Of a DNA stretch of 64,000 bases, positions 46,024 to 54,606 are shown piece by piece (position 1 is the stretch's first letter; each line of letters opens with the position of its first letter). Source of the stretch: UBA5158 sp963692955. GTDB lineage: Bacteria > Pseudomonadota > Gammaproteobacteria > DSM-16500. Both the position numbers and the translations under genes were made by a program. The DNA lies in the NCBI GenBank assembly GCA_963692955.1, contig OY843587.1, positions 62,001 through 126,000 on the forward strand, given 5' to 3'. The notes under the pieces are model-generated. The model did no database searches and had not been told where the DNA came from. It worked only from the letters and a program-made list of their open reading frames with translations.

Positions 46024-46959
46024 TTAGGCCGCGACCGCTGCGAGTAATAAGCGCATCCCATCTTCTAATGATGTTCCACTGCGGAAGGCGAGTTGTTGTT
46101 TGGCTTTTTCAACGTTGGCATAAGACGCGCGGATGTCGCCCGCGCGCACCGCTTGATGGGAAACACTGGCACTGCGGCCGCCGACTTTTTCGATGTAGCG
46201 GAGCAAATTCAATAATGTTTCCGGCACGCCGGTCGCGATATTCAAAACGCCTTGATAAGCATTCGTTAACGCTAAAAAATTCGCGCGCGCCACGTCAGCC
46301 ACATAAATAAAATCACGCGCTTGTTCGCCGTCGCCAAAAATAATAATGGGTCCTTGTGTTTGATACCCTTCAATAAATTTAGAAATCACCCCCGAGTACG
46401 GTGACTTAGGGTCTTGGCGCGGCCCGTAGACATTAAAGTAGCGCAACCCCAACGCATTCAAACCAAACAAACGCGCGTATAAATCGGCGTACCGTTCGTT
46501 ATTCGCTTTATCGAGCGCGTAGGGCGAGAGCGTGAGATTTTGCAGCGCGGTGTCATCGTCAAGACAGGGCAGCGGCGCAGCACTACCGTAAATCGCGGCA
46601 CTTGAGGCGTAAACACAACGCGTGCCTTTGCCGATTTCACGCAACGCTTGGATAACATGTAAAAAACCCTGGGTATTCACCAGCAGTGATTGCACGGGAT
46701 CTTCGATGGACTTAGGCACCGAAGGCAGTGCCGCTAAATGCAATACCGCGTCGACGCGGTGCAAATGCTTCAGCAAAGTGGGATAATCTAAAACGTCACC
46801 CGGCACGAATTCCAAACGCGGATTAAACAAATCTAGATGAGTTAATTTTCCAGAAGAAAGATTGTCGTAAACAATAACGTCCAAACCTTCTTTAAGCAGC
46901 AAATCGGTGGTGTGTGAACCGATGAACCCCGCTCCGCCGGTAATTAAGACCTTTTTCAT
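46024..46959 (-). CDS. NAD-dependent nucleotide-sugar epimerase (GalE/WbpP-like)
   Basis: 311 residues from ATG 46959; an upstream TTG is less likely. Extended SDR fold with GGAGFIGSHT near residue 8, catalytic Ser in YASSAAIYG, and YALDKANNE (YxxxK). RYFNVYGPRQDP and FGDGEQARDFIYV are typical of UDP-glucose/UDP-GlcNAc 4-epimerases. It probably supplies activated sugars for LPS or other glycans. Exact substrate not determinable. Confidence 0.9.
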   Translation of the reverse strand: MKKVLITGGAGFIGSHTTDLLLKEGLDVIVYDNLSSGKLTHLDLFNPRLEFVPGDVLDYPTLLKHLHRVDAVLHLAALPSVPKSIEDPVQSLLVNTQGFLHVIQALREIGKGTRCVYASSAAIYGSAAPLPCLDDDTALQNLTLSPYALDKANNERYADLYARLFGLNALGLRYFNVYGPRQDPKSPYSGVISKFIEGYQTQGPIIIFGDGEQARDFIYVADVARANFLALTNAYQGVLNIATGVPETLLNLLRYIEKVGGRSASVSHQAVRAGDIRASYANVEKAKQQLAFRSGTSLEDGMRLLLAAVAA

Positions 46960-47014
46960 ACATGTTCGACTCAAAATTTGATCATTGTTATGAGATTTGC
47001 GGATGATGTCAACT

Positions 47015-47767
47015 TTATTTCTCTTCAGCCGGCATATCTAAAGGCAGCCAAGTCCGGTACAAACTCATGCCTAGATATAAAATCAAATAACCCATAGAAA
47101 TAATCGATAACGGCGGATTGGATTGCGGATATGACCACAATAGACCGGCGGTAGCGAAGCCCCATAACACCGTCGCCAATAACATACTCAAGCGTAAAAA
47201 TTTATTATGCGTTAGATAATCCAAGCGTGACGGATAAACATATTTTATCGGCACGAAACTTAAGACCGCTAACACCAACAGAATACTTAAATTAATCCAC
47301 ACATTCATTTGCCAAAAATATAAATAGAACACGACGATGTTCCAATAACTCGGAAAGCCTTTAAAAAAATGGTCTAAGGTTTTCGCGTCGGTTTGGGTGA
47401 ATTGATAAGCGGAAGACAGCGTGACAGCCGCGACGCATAACAAACACCAACCTTGCGGCAATAATTGCGTGACTAATAAAAAGAAGCACGGCACGATGGT
47501 GTAATTAAAAAAATCGACGATATTATCCAGCAACGCGCCATCAATTTGCGGCACCGCGATTTTAATTTTCACGACACGCGCGAACACGCCGTCGACCGCG
47601 TCGATTAAAATCGCCGCTCCCATCCACCAAAAAGATTCCAACCACTGATGGTTATAGATGGCCAGCAACGCCATCAAACCCACAAACGCGCCGCTAGCGG
47701 TAAACACATGAATCAACCAGCCTAAACATTTCCGCTGCCACGCGACCGGACTTTCTATTGCTTCCAA
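47015..47767 (-). CDS. pcs: Phosphatidylcholine synthase
   Basis: 250 residues with seven or eight membrane helices. The CDP-alcohol phosphotransferase motif DG-x2-AR...G-x3-D-x3-D is present as VDGVFAR then IDGALLDNIVD. The overall sequence (FFNYTIVPCFF, GFPSYWN) matches Pcs, which condenses choline with CDP-diacylglycerol. Choline is normally taken from the host, so the gene suggests a eukaryote-associated life. It follows nhaA by three bases. Confidence 0.9.
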   Translation of the reverse strand: MEAIESPVAWQRKCLGWLIHVFTASGAFVGLMALLAIYNHQWLESFWWMGAAILIDAVDGVFARVVKIKIAVPQIDGALLDNIVDFFNYTIVPCFFLLVTQLLPQGWCLLCVAAVTLSSAYQFTQTDAKTLDHFFKGFPSYWNIVVFYLYFWQMNVWINLSILLVLAVLSFVPIKYVYPSRLDYLTHNKFLRLSMLLATVLWGFATAGLLWSYPQSNPPLSIISMGYLILYLGMSLYRTWLPLDMPAEEK

Positions 47768-47770
47768 AAG

Positions 47771-48970
47771 CTATACCCCTTTTAAGACCTTCGGCTTTTT
47801 TTTCATAAAGGCCAATTGTAACATTGCGGAACCCATGAGACCTGATAAAAGCGATCCGATCAAGACGCCTAACCGCACTTCGATTAAGTAAACGGGATTA
47901 ATTCGCTGGAAAGTAAGCGTACCAAGAAATAAGCTCATAGTAAAACCAATGCCGCACAAAATAGCCACAGCATAAATTTGCAGCCAATCCGTGTTTTTCG
48001 GCAATTTTGCCCAGCCTAGCTTAATCACTAGCCACGTAAAAAAACATACGCCGATTTGTTTGCCCAGGAATAATCCCAGCACCGTGCCGACCACGACCGA
48101 GTCCAATAAGATATTGGTTGTCAAACCGTCAAGATCAAGTCCAGCGTTAGCTAGCGCAAACAATGGCATGATAAAAAACGTGACCCACGGCTGCAAACTT
48201 TTTTCCAAGCGGTTCACGGGCGATTCTTCCGCTGACGTACCGCGTTGCTGCAACGGAATGAAAAACGCCAGCACCACGCCCGCCACCGTCGCGTGCACGC
48301 CGGATTGCAACACGCAAACCCACAACAATAAGCCGCACACTAAATAAGGGCTGAGGCGGCGCACGCCGCTTTTATTCAGTAACCATAATAAAAAGATAAA
48401 TCCCAACGCCAATAAAATACTTAAATAAGATAATGACTGAGAGTGAAAAAACGCGATAATAATAATCGCGCCCACGTCATCGAAAATCGCCAACGCTAGT
48501 AAAAATAATTTTAATTGCAGCGGCACACGCTTACCGAACAGTGACAGCGTCCCCAACGCGAACGCGATATCCGTCGCGACCGGCACCGCCCAACCTTGCA
48601 ACGCTTGCGCATCGTGCCAATTGAAAAGGCAATACACTAACGCCGGTACGACCATGCCGCCTAACGCCGCAATGCCTGGTAAAATAATTTTTGACGCGCT
48701 GGCTAATTCACCTTCTAAAAATTCGCGCTTTAACTCTAAACCCACTAATAAAAAAAATAACGTCATCAATCCTTCGTTGACCCAGAACAACAACGGCTGA
48801 GAAATACTATAATGACTGACGCGGACACTGATTATTTGCAGCCAAATATTTTCGTAACCATCGCCCCACGGGGAGTTACATAAAATAAAGGCAGCGAGCG
48901 CCATAAAGAACAAGATAATACCGCCAGCCGCTTCACTGCTTAGAAACTTGTTGATGTAGCTAAAGCGCAT
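47771..48970 (-). CDS. nhaA: Na+/H+ antiporter NhaA
   Basis: 399 residues with about 12 membrane helices. Conserved segments are FFLLVGLELKREFLEGEL, PVATDIAFALG (the paired Asp helix) and FDDVGAIIIIAFF. It exchanges sodium for protons in pH and salt homeostasis. First gene of a pair with pcs. Confidence 0.95.
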   Translation of the reverse strand: MRFSYINKFLSSEAAGGIILFFMALAAFILCNSPWGDGYENIWLQIISVRVSHYSISQPLLFWVNEGLMTLFFLLVGLELKREFLEGELASASKIILPGIAALGGMVVPALVYCLFNWHDAQALQGWAVPVATDIAFALGTLSLFGKRVPLQLKLFLLALAIFDDVGAIIIIAFFHSQSLSYLSILLALGFIFLLWLLNKSGVRRLSPYLVCGLLLWVCVLQSGVHATVAGVVLAFFIPLQQRGTSAEESPVNRLEKSLQPWVTFFIMPLFALANAGLDLDGLTTNILLDSVVVGTVLGLFLGKQIGVCFFTWLVIKLGWAKLPKNTDWLQIYAVAILCGIGFTMSLFLGTLTFQRINPVYLIEVRLGVLIGSLLSGLMGSAMLQLAFMKKKPKVLKGV

Positions 48971-49062
48971 CCTGAACAGCTCCCGTTATTTACCCTTGTA
49001 ATTCCCGCTATTATGCAATAAATTCAGTGTCATTATCGAATCTGTCCAGTGGAGATCAGTTA

Positions 49063-50256
49063 ATGACCATACTTAAAATGTCGGATGTTAAACTAAAAGG
49101 ACAGCGTGTTTTAATTCGTGAAGATTTGAATGTACCATTAAAACATAATGAAATAACGAGCGATATCCGAATTCGCTCCGCCATTCCGACCATTAAAGCG
49201 GCACTAAAAGCGGGCGCGAAAGTCATCATCATGTCGCACCTGGGCCGGCCCACGGAAGGCACTTTCGAAGAACAATATTCACTCGCGCCGATCGCCGCGC
49301 GTTTATCTGAATTGTTAAAAAAAGAAGTCCCACTTATTCAAAAATGGGTGAATGGCTTTAATATGGGCGACCACCAAGTCGTGTTACTCGAAAACGTCCG
49401 CTTCAATAAAGGCGAGCGCGACAACGACAACAATCTATCGAAAAAAATCGCCGCGCTCTGCGATGTGTTCGTTATGGATGCCTTCGCGACCGCGCACCGC
49501 GCGGAAGCCTCGACCGTTGGCGTGATCGCGTACGCGCCCAGCGCTTGCGCCGGCCCTTTGTTAGTCTCTGAGTTAGAAGCATTGACTGCTATTATGCAAA
49601 AACCAAAACATCCGGTGGTCGCCATCGTCGGCGGCTCTAAAGTTTCCACCAAATTATCGCTGCTCGATTCTTTAGTTCAAAAAATCGATACGCTTATTAT
49701 CGGCGGCGGCATCGCCAATACTTTCATCGCGGCGGAAGGTTACACCGTCGGCAGATCGCTGTATGAACCCGATTTAATCGATGAAGCGGAACGCTTGAGT
49801 TTAAGCGCGAAAAATCGCGGCGCGGAAATTATTATCCCCACCGATGTCGTCGTCGCTGAAAAACTTAGCGATGACTCGGAAAGTTCCGCGCGCTTAGTGT
49901 CGCAAATCGACGATAATGAAAAAATTTACGATCTCGGTCCCGATACCATTAAAAAAATTACCGGCATTATCAAAAAAGCCAAAACCATTTTATGGAACGG
50001 CCCCGTCGGCGCGTTTGAAATAAAACAATTCGGCGAAGGTACCCATGAAATTGCCAAAGCCATCGCAGCCAGCGCCGGTTATTCTGTCGCTGGTGGCGGC
50101 GATACGTTAGCGGCCATTGAAATTTCCAAGGTGGCTGATAAAATTGATTACATCTCCACAGGTGGAGGTGCTTTTTTAACCTTTCTTGAAGGTAAAGCGC
50201 TGCCTGCTATCGTGGCCCTGGAAGAACGCGCGACCAAAGACGAGACTGTTACATGA
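49063..50256 (+). CDS. pgk: Phosphoglycerate kinase
   Basis: 397 residues from ATG 49063, which has GGAGA seven bases upstream; a start at 49027 would add a leader unlike the family. Segments RVLIREDLNVPL, MSHLGRPTEG, LLENVRFNKGE and GGGDTLAAI mark PGK. It makes ATP in glycolysis. Its stop overlaps the pyk start (ATGA), starting a five-gene unit. Confidence 0.96.
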   Translation: MTILKMSDVKLKGQRVLIREDLNVPLKHNEITSDIRIRSAIPTIKAALKAGAKVIIMSHLGRPTEGTFEEQYSLAPIAARLSELLKKEVPLIQKWVNGFNMGDHQVVLLENVRFNKGERDNDNNLSKKIAALCDVFVMDAFATAHRAEASTVGVIAYAPSACAGPLLVSELEALTAIMQKPKHPVVAIVGGSKVSTKLSLLDSLVQKIDTLIIGGGIANTFIAAEGYTVGRSLYEPDLIDEAERLSLSAKNRGAEIIIPTDVVVAEKLSDDSESSARLVSQIDDNEKIYDLGPDTIKKITGIIKKAKTILWNGPVGAFEIKQFGEGTHEIAKAIAASAGYSVAGGGDTLAAIEISKVADKIDYISTGGGAFLTFLEGKALPAIVALEERATKDETVT

Positions 50257-51767
50257 CAACGCAACATCCCCTACGACGCACCAAAATCGTTGTGACGCTT
50301 GGCCCGGCCCTGGATGATCAAGAAGTTTTAAGAAGCGTCATTGTCGCGGGAGCCGACGTGTTCCGCGCGAACTTTTCGCACGGTTCTTTAGAGACACACG
50401 AAAAACGCATCCAAATGGTGCGTCAACTCGCGGATGAATGCGGCCGCACGGTCGCCATCCTCGCCGATATGCAAGGGCCGAAAATCCGCATCGGCCGTTT
50501 TAAAAATAAAAGTATTAATTTAGAAGTCGGTCAGAATTTTTTATTAGACACTGAATTAGATAGCGACGCCGGTACTAACAGCGTCGTCAGTTTAGATTAT
50601 AAAGAATTACCGAAAGATGTGCGCGCCGGCGACACGCTGTTACTTGATGACGGCCGCGTCGTCATGCAAGTCGAAAAATCCGAAGCGACGCGTATTTACT
50701 GCAAAGTCACCGTCGGCGGCGAATTATCGAATAATAAAGGCATCAACCGTTTAGGCGGCGGCTTATCGGCGGCGGCACTCACCGACAAAGACCGCGTCGA
50801 CATTATCGAAGCCGTGCGTTTAGAAGCTGACTTTATCGCGATTTCTTTTCCCAGAAACGCGGACGACGTCAAAGAAGCGCGCGTTTTAATTAAAGCGGCG
50901 GGTGGCACCGCCGGCATTATCGCGAAAATCGAACGCGCGGAAGCGATGGTCAACATCGAAGAAATTATCCGCACCGCGGAGGCGGTGATGGTCGCGCGCG
51001 GTGATCTTGGCGTTGAAATCGGCGACGCGGAATTACCTGGCGCGCAAAAACGCATTATTCATCTCGCGAAAAAATTAAATAAACCCGTGATCACCGCCAC
51101 CCAAATGTTAGAGTCGATGACTTACAACACTATCCCGACGCGCGCCGAAGTGTCCGACGTCGCGAACGCGGTGTTAGACGGCACCGACGCGGTCATGTTA
51201 TCCGGCGAAACCGCGGTCGGCAAATATCCTGAAAAAGCAGTGGCCGCGATGGACCGCATTTGTCTGTCCGCCGAAAAAAACATGTCACGCAAAAATTTGC
51301 GCCGCATCAGCGATCCGCATTTTAAATATGTGGACGAAGCGATCGCCATGGCGACCATGTACACCGCGAACCATTTAGATATTAAAGCGATTATCACGCT
51401 CACTGAATCCGGTACCACCCCGTTATGGATGTCATGCGTGAAATCCAGCATTCCCATTTACGGTTTAAGCCGTCATCTTGCCACGCAACGGCGCATGGCG
51501 TTATATCGCGGCGTCTATCCCATTCCATTTGACGCAACCCATTACGATCGCGAAGTGCTAAATGAAACCGCCGTCAGCGAATTGCAAAAACGTAAACTCG
51601 TCAAAGAAGGCGATAACGTCATCATCACCAAAGGCGATTTAATCGGCGTGCATGGCCGCACGAATTCCATGAAAATTTTCACCGTCAACAGCGATGCCGT
51701 TACCGATTCTGAAAACGAAAAAAAAAAGCTAACTAAAAATATTAATACCGAAGGAATCAATGGATGA
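50253..51767 (+). CDS. pyk: Pyruvate kinase
   Basis: 504 residues. Segments RTKIVVTLGPA, FRANFSHGSLETH, ADMQGPKIRIG, IIAKIERAEAMVNIEEI, VMVARGDLGVEIG and VITATQMLESM are the family active site. It converts PEP to pyruvate with ATP formation. The tail ends with a Lys/Glu/Asn-rich extension after the usual C-terminus. It overlaps pgk by four bases and wrbA by four. Confidence 0.96.
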   Translation: MTTQHPLRRTKIVVTLGPALDDQEVLRSVIVAGADVFRANFSHGSLETHEKRIQMVRQLADECGRTVAILADMQGPKIRIGRFKNKSINLEVGQNFLLDTELDSDAGTNSVVSLDYKELPKDVRAGDTLLLDDGRVVMQVEKSEATRIYCKVTVGGELSNNKGINRLGGGLSAAALTDKDRVDIIEAVRLEADFIAISFPRNADDVKEARVLIKAAGGTAGIIAKIERAEAMVNIEEIIRTAEAVMVARGDLGVEIGDAELPGAQKRIIHLAKKLNKPVITATQMLESMTYNTIPTRAEVSDVANAVLDGTDAVMLSGETAVGKYPEKAVAAMDRICLSAEKNMSRKNLRRISDPHFKYVDEAIAMATMYTANHLDIKAIITLTESGTTPLWMSCVKSSIPIYGLSRHLATQRRMALYRGVYPIPFDATHYDREVLNETAVSELQKRKLVKEGDNVIITKGDLIGVHGRTNSMKIFTVNSDAVTDSENEKKKLTKNINTEGING

Positions 51768-52393
51768 ATACGAAAGTCCAAATCATTTTTTACAGTATGT
51801 ATGGCCACGTATTTAAAATGGCGCAAGCCATCGCTGAAGGCGCGCGCGAAGTCAAAGGCGTGGACGTTGATATATTTCGCGTGCCGGAATTAGTACCGGA
51901 AGAAGTTTTGATAAAAAGCGGCGCGAAAGAAGCGCAAACAGCGTTTGCGCATATCCCTGTGATTAAGCCGGCGGAAATGGAAGAAGCCGACGCGATTATT
52001 TTTGGCACGCCGACGCGGTTTGGCAATATGTGCGCGCAAATGCGTAATTTCTTGGATCAACTCGGCGGCTTGTGGATGAAAAACGCTTTCGTGGGTAAAA
52101 TAGGCAGCGTCTTCGCCAGCACCGGCACCCAGCATGGCGGTCAAGAAACGACGATAACGAGTTTTCATACCACCTTATTTCATTTAGGTTTTGTGATCGT
52201 CGGCGTACCGTATTCCGAAAAAGCCTTGACCAACATGGATGAAATCACCGGCGGCACGCCGTACGGCGCGACCACCATGGCGGGCAATGACGGCAAACGT
52301 CAGCCTAGCGAAAATGAATTAACGATCGCACGCCATCAAGGCAAACACGTGGCGCAACTTGCGTCCGAATTAAAACGCGGCAGAAATGCGTGA
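51764..52393 (+). CDS. wrbA: NAD(P)H:quinone oxidoreductase, WrbA type
   Basis: 209 residues, flavodoxin-like. FYSMYGHVFKMAQAIAEG begins the FMN phosphate loop; GTPTRFGNMCAQMRNFLDQ and STGTQHGGQETT are WrbA signatures. It does two-electron quinone reduction, avoiding semiquinone radicals. It overlaps pyk and is followed by msrA. Confidence 0.93.
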   Translation: MNTKVQIIFYSMYGHVFKMAQAIAEGAREVKGVDVDIFRVPELVPEEVLIKSGAKEAQTAFAHIPVIKPAEMEEADAIIFGTPTRFGNMCAQMRNFLDQLGGLWMKNAFVGKIGSVFASTGTQHGGQETTITSFHTTLFHLGFVIVGVPYSEKALTNMDEITGGTPYGATTMAGNDGKRQPSENELTIARHQGKHVAQLASELKRGRNA

Positions 52394-52401
52394 GGTAAAC
52401 G

Positions 52402-52896
52402 ATGAAAGCGACTTTTGCAGCAGGTTGTTTTTGGGGAGTGGAATCTTTATTTTCACAAGTTCCTGGCGTCACCGCGACGCGCGTCGGCTATATGGGCGGC
52501 TGGACGGAAAATCCTTCTTACGAAGCCGTTTGCAGAGGTGACACCGGCCACGCGGAATCGCTGGAAGTAGAATTCGATCCCAATAAAGTGTCCTATGTAC
52601 AATTAGTCGAAATCTTTTTTGATAATCACAATCCGACGACGTTAGACAAACAAGGCCCGGATGTCGGCACGCAATATCGCTCGGTGATTTTTTGCGAAGA
52701 CGCCGCGCAATTAGCCACGGCATTAGATTACAAAGAAAAATTAGATTTATCCAAAAAATTCCGCACCCCCATCGTCACGCAAATTCTGGCCGCCGAAAAA
52801 TTTAAATTTTATCCCGCGGAAGATTATCATCAGCGTTATTTTGAAAAGCAGGGCATGCAACCTTGCTTCTACACACCCAAAGACAATAATAATTAA
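52402..52896 (+). CDS. msrA: Peptide methionine-(S)-S-oxide reductase
   Basis: 164 residues. It starts with the catalytic FAAGCFWGVE. Segments GYMGGWTENPSYEAVC, GHAESLEVEFDP and GTQYRSVIF follow. It repairs oxidised methionine. A second Cys near the C-terminus (QPCF) may act as resolving residue. Fits the redox theme of the operon. Confidence 0.95.
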   Translation: MKATFAAGCFWGVESLFSQVPGVTATRVGYMGGWTENPSYEAVCRGDTGHAESLEVEFDPNKVSYVQLVEIFFDNHNPTTLDKQGPDVGTQYRSVIFCEDAAQLATALDYKEKLDLSKKFRTPIVTQILAAEKFKFYPAEDYHQRYFEKQGMQPCFYTPKDNNN

Positions 52897-52929
52897 AAAC
52901 TCTTTTACTTTTTTATTTGGAAAAACATT

Positions 52930-53133
52930 ATGGATCACGTCTTCAAACACATTGAGCTTGTCGGCACTTCATCACAATCTATCGAAAAAGCCGTAAATGG
53001 CGCGATCGAAAAAGCCAGCAAAACTCTTAGAAACATCGAATGGTTCGAAATTCTTAGCACACGCGGCAAAGTAGAGAACGGTAAGGTCGCGGAATACCAA
53101 GTCATCATGAAGATTGGCATTAAACTAGAATAG
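52930..53133 (+). CDS. Dodecin family flavin-binding protein
   Basis: 67 residues with the dodecin pattern: IELVGTSSQSIEKAVNGAIEKA, then a conserved Trp in NIEWFEILSTRGKVENGK, then YQVIMKIGIKL. Dodecins store or sequester flavins as dodecamers. Last gene of the pgk operon, after a 33-base gap. Confidence 0.9.
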   Translation: MDHVFKHIELVGTSSQSIEKAVNGAIEKASKTLRNIEWFEILSTRGKVENGKVAEYQVIMKIGIKLE

Positions 53134-53234
53134 TTTACACTCCACGCGCAAGCGAGGACCTTCGGTTTGAAATGCGTCTAACTTATCAATGAGTTAATTA
53201 TACTCTAAACTTAATATTGTCTTAATATTTAGCC

Positions 53235-53257
53235 TGTACTATGGCCGTACATATACT
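53235..53257 (+). promoter_or_regulatory. Candidate promoter with palindrome upstream of the Fic operon
   Basis: TATACT at 53252-53257 may be a -10. Directly upstream, TGTAC (53235-53239) and GTACA (53247-53251) form an inverted repeat across the spacer, a possible repressor site. No clear -35. Confidence 0.35.
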
Positions 53258-53275
53258 GGGTTAATGAGAGGCAAT

Positions 53276-54595
53276 ATGCCATTATCCGTTCATGAAAAAG
53301 CGTTCATTTCTGACGTGGTTAGTCATTCTTTAAGTATTTTTCAACTGTATGCTATCAAGCGCAGATTTCTCAACGCGTACGTATTATTGTGGAATCAAAA
53401 AAATCCTTATATCAGACAAGCAATCGCTAAACATTTTGGTAAAGAAATATTTGCGGGTTTCTCTTGGAAAAATCAGCAATATTCATTTCTGGAAATCGAA
53501 AAGTTTTTTACCGAAAGTTTGTTGGCGATTAAGATTCAAAATGATTTAATACGCCAGATTTTTACGAATAGCCAAGCCACAAGATCGCCGATTTTAAAAA
53601 CCATTGACATTGATTATCATCAAAAATTAACGCTTACTCTCAATGAAATTTATAAAGGCCGTATCGTAGATGCGAAAGCCGCTAAAGATATTTTTGATAA
53701 CAACATAAAAGATTTAAAAAAATGGGTTAAAAATTCTAACTGTTACATAAGTGAGGAGAATCATCGACAGATTAAAGCGCAAAATAATTCATTTTTTTAT
53801 ATTGCTGTGGGCGTTTTCGCAATAACTTACACGCTACTCACTGCTTATGAAGATGAATATGCATTTTTTAAAGCGCTAACGCTAGCCTTGAGTGTCTATT
53901 TCACCCATGAACTGTATAGAGGGGTAAAATCAACATTTTTATATGCGAATGGAATTTACAATATTCATTTAAATTTAATTAGTCTAGAAGATTATGAAGA
54001 AGAACACAAAGTTGCTTATGAAAGACCCTCGGTCAAGCCGCAAAAATTTAAACATGAGTTAGTTAATACCAAGCCACATTATCCGGCAGCGCTTGCCGTA
54101 GTAATAGATAAAAATCCTCCGTCGCAATGGTCGGATAGCATAGAAGATCTGCCTGCCTATAAAAAAATTAAGACGCGTAAAGCCGCTCCTCAAGCAACGC
54201 CAATTGAAAATTTACCTGTCACGGTGAGCATTGAAAACCCTCGCCCAGACTTTTTTGGCAATGAATTTAAAGAATTAGATGACAATCATATCGTTGCGAT
54301 TGACCCTAATAATTTAGGTAAAAATAATTCTTTTTTTGGTATTTGGAATAAACCTAAGATTACGAGATTTGTGGGTGATGGCGAACCTATTTATCATAAG
54401 CTCTTTAGTATATTTAGCATGGGCAATATTGCCGGCAAGAAAGGTTCAACTGGAATTAAATATTTACGAAATTTGAATTTCTTCGAGATAAAAACGCCGT
54501 CGACAGCGGCGCGAGTTTATGGCGACGAAATTATTCAAGCTAGCGGCAATACGGCATTGGTATTTTCGCATTTTTCACGCAAAGGATTTCATTAA
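53276..54595 (+). CDS. Unknown membrane protein co-encoded with Fic protein
   Basis: 439 residues from ATG 53276, preceded by GAGAGG; ATG 53264 would place the SD inside the gene. The first ~170 residues are helical and polar. Two adjacent hydrophobic stretches (IAVGVFAITYTLLTA and FKALTLALSVYFTHELY, about 175-220) form a likely helical hairpin. The C-terminal half is hydrophilic with Pro/Lys segments. No family recognised. It is followed after 11 bases by the Fic gene, so the two share a message. It could be a partner, anchor or second effector. AT-rich relative to housekeeping genes. Confidence 0.65.
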   Translation: MPLSVHEKAFISDVVSHSLSIFQLYAIKRRFLNAYVLLWNQKNPYIRQAIAKHFGKEIFAGFSWKNQQYSFLEIEKFFTESLLAIKIQNDLIRQIFTNSQATRSPILKTIDIDYHQKLTLTLNEIYKGRIVDAKAAKDIFDNNIKDLKKWVKNSNCYISEENHRQIKAQNNSFFYIAVGVFAITYTLLTAYEDEYAFFKALTLALSVYFTHELYRGVKSTFLYANGIYNIHLNLISLEDYEEEHKVAYERPSVKPQKFKHELVNTKPHYPAALAVVIDKNPPSQWSDSIEDLPAYKKIKTRKAAPQATPIENLPVTVSIENPRPDFFGNEFKELDDNHIVAIDPNNLGKNNSFFGIWNKPKITRFVGDGEPIYHKLFSIFSMGNIAGKKGSTGIKYLRNLNFFEIKTPSTAARVYGDEIIQASGNTALVFSHFSRKGFH

Positions 54596-54606
54596 TAGAG
54601 GTAGTC

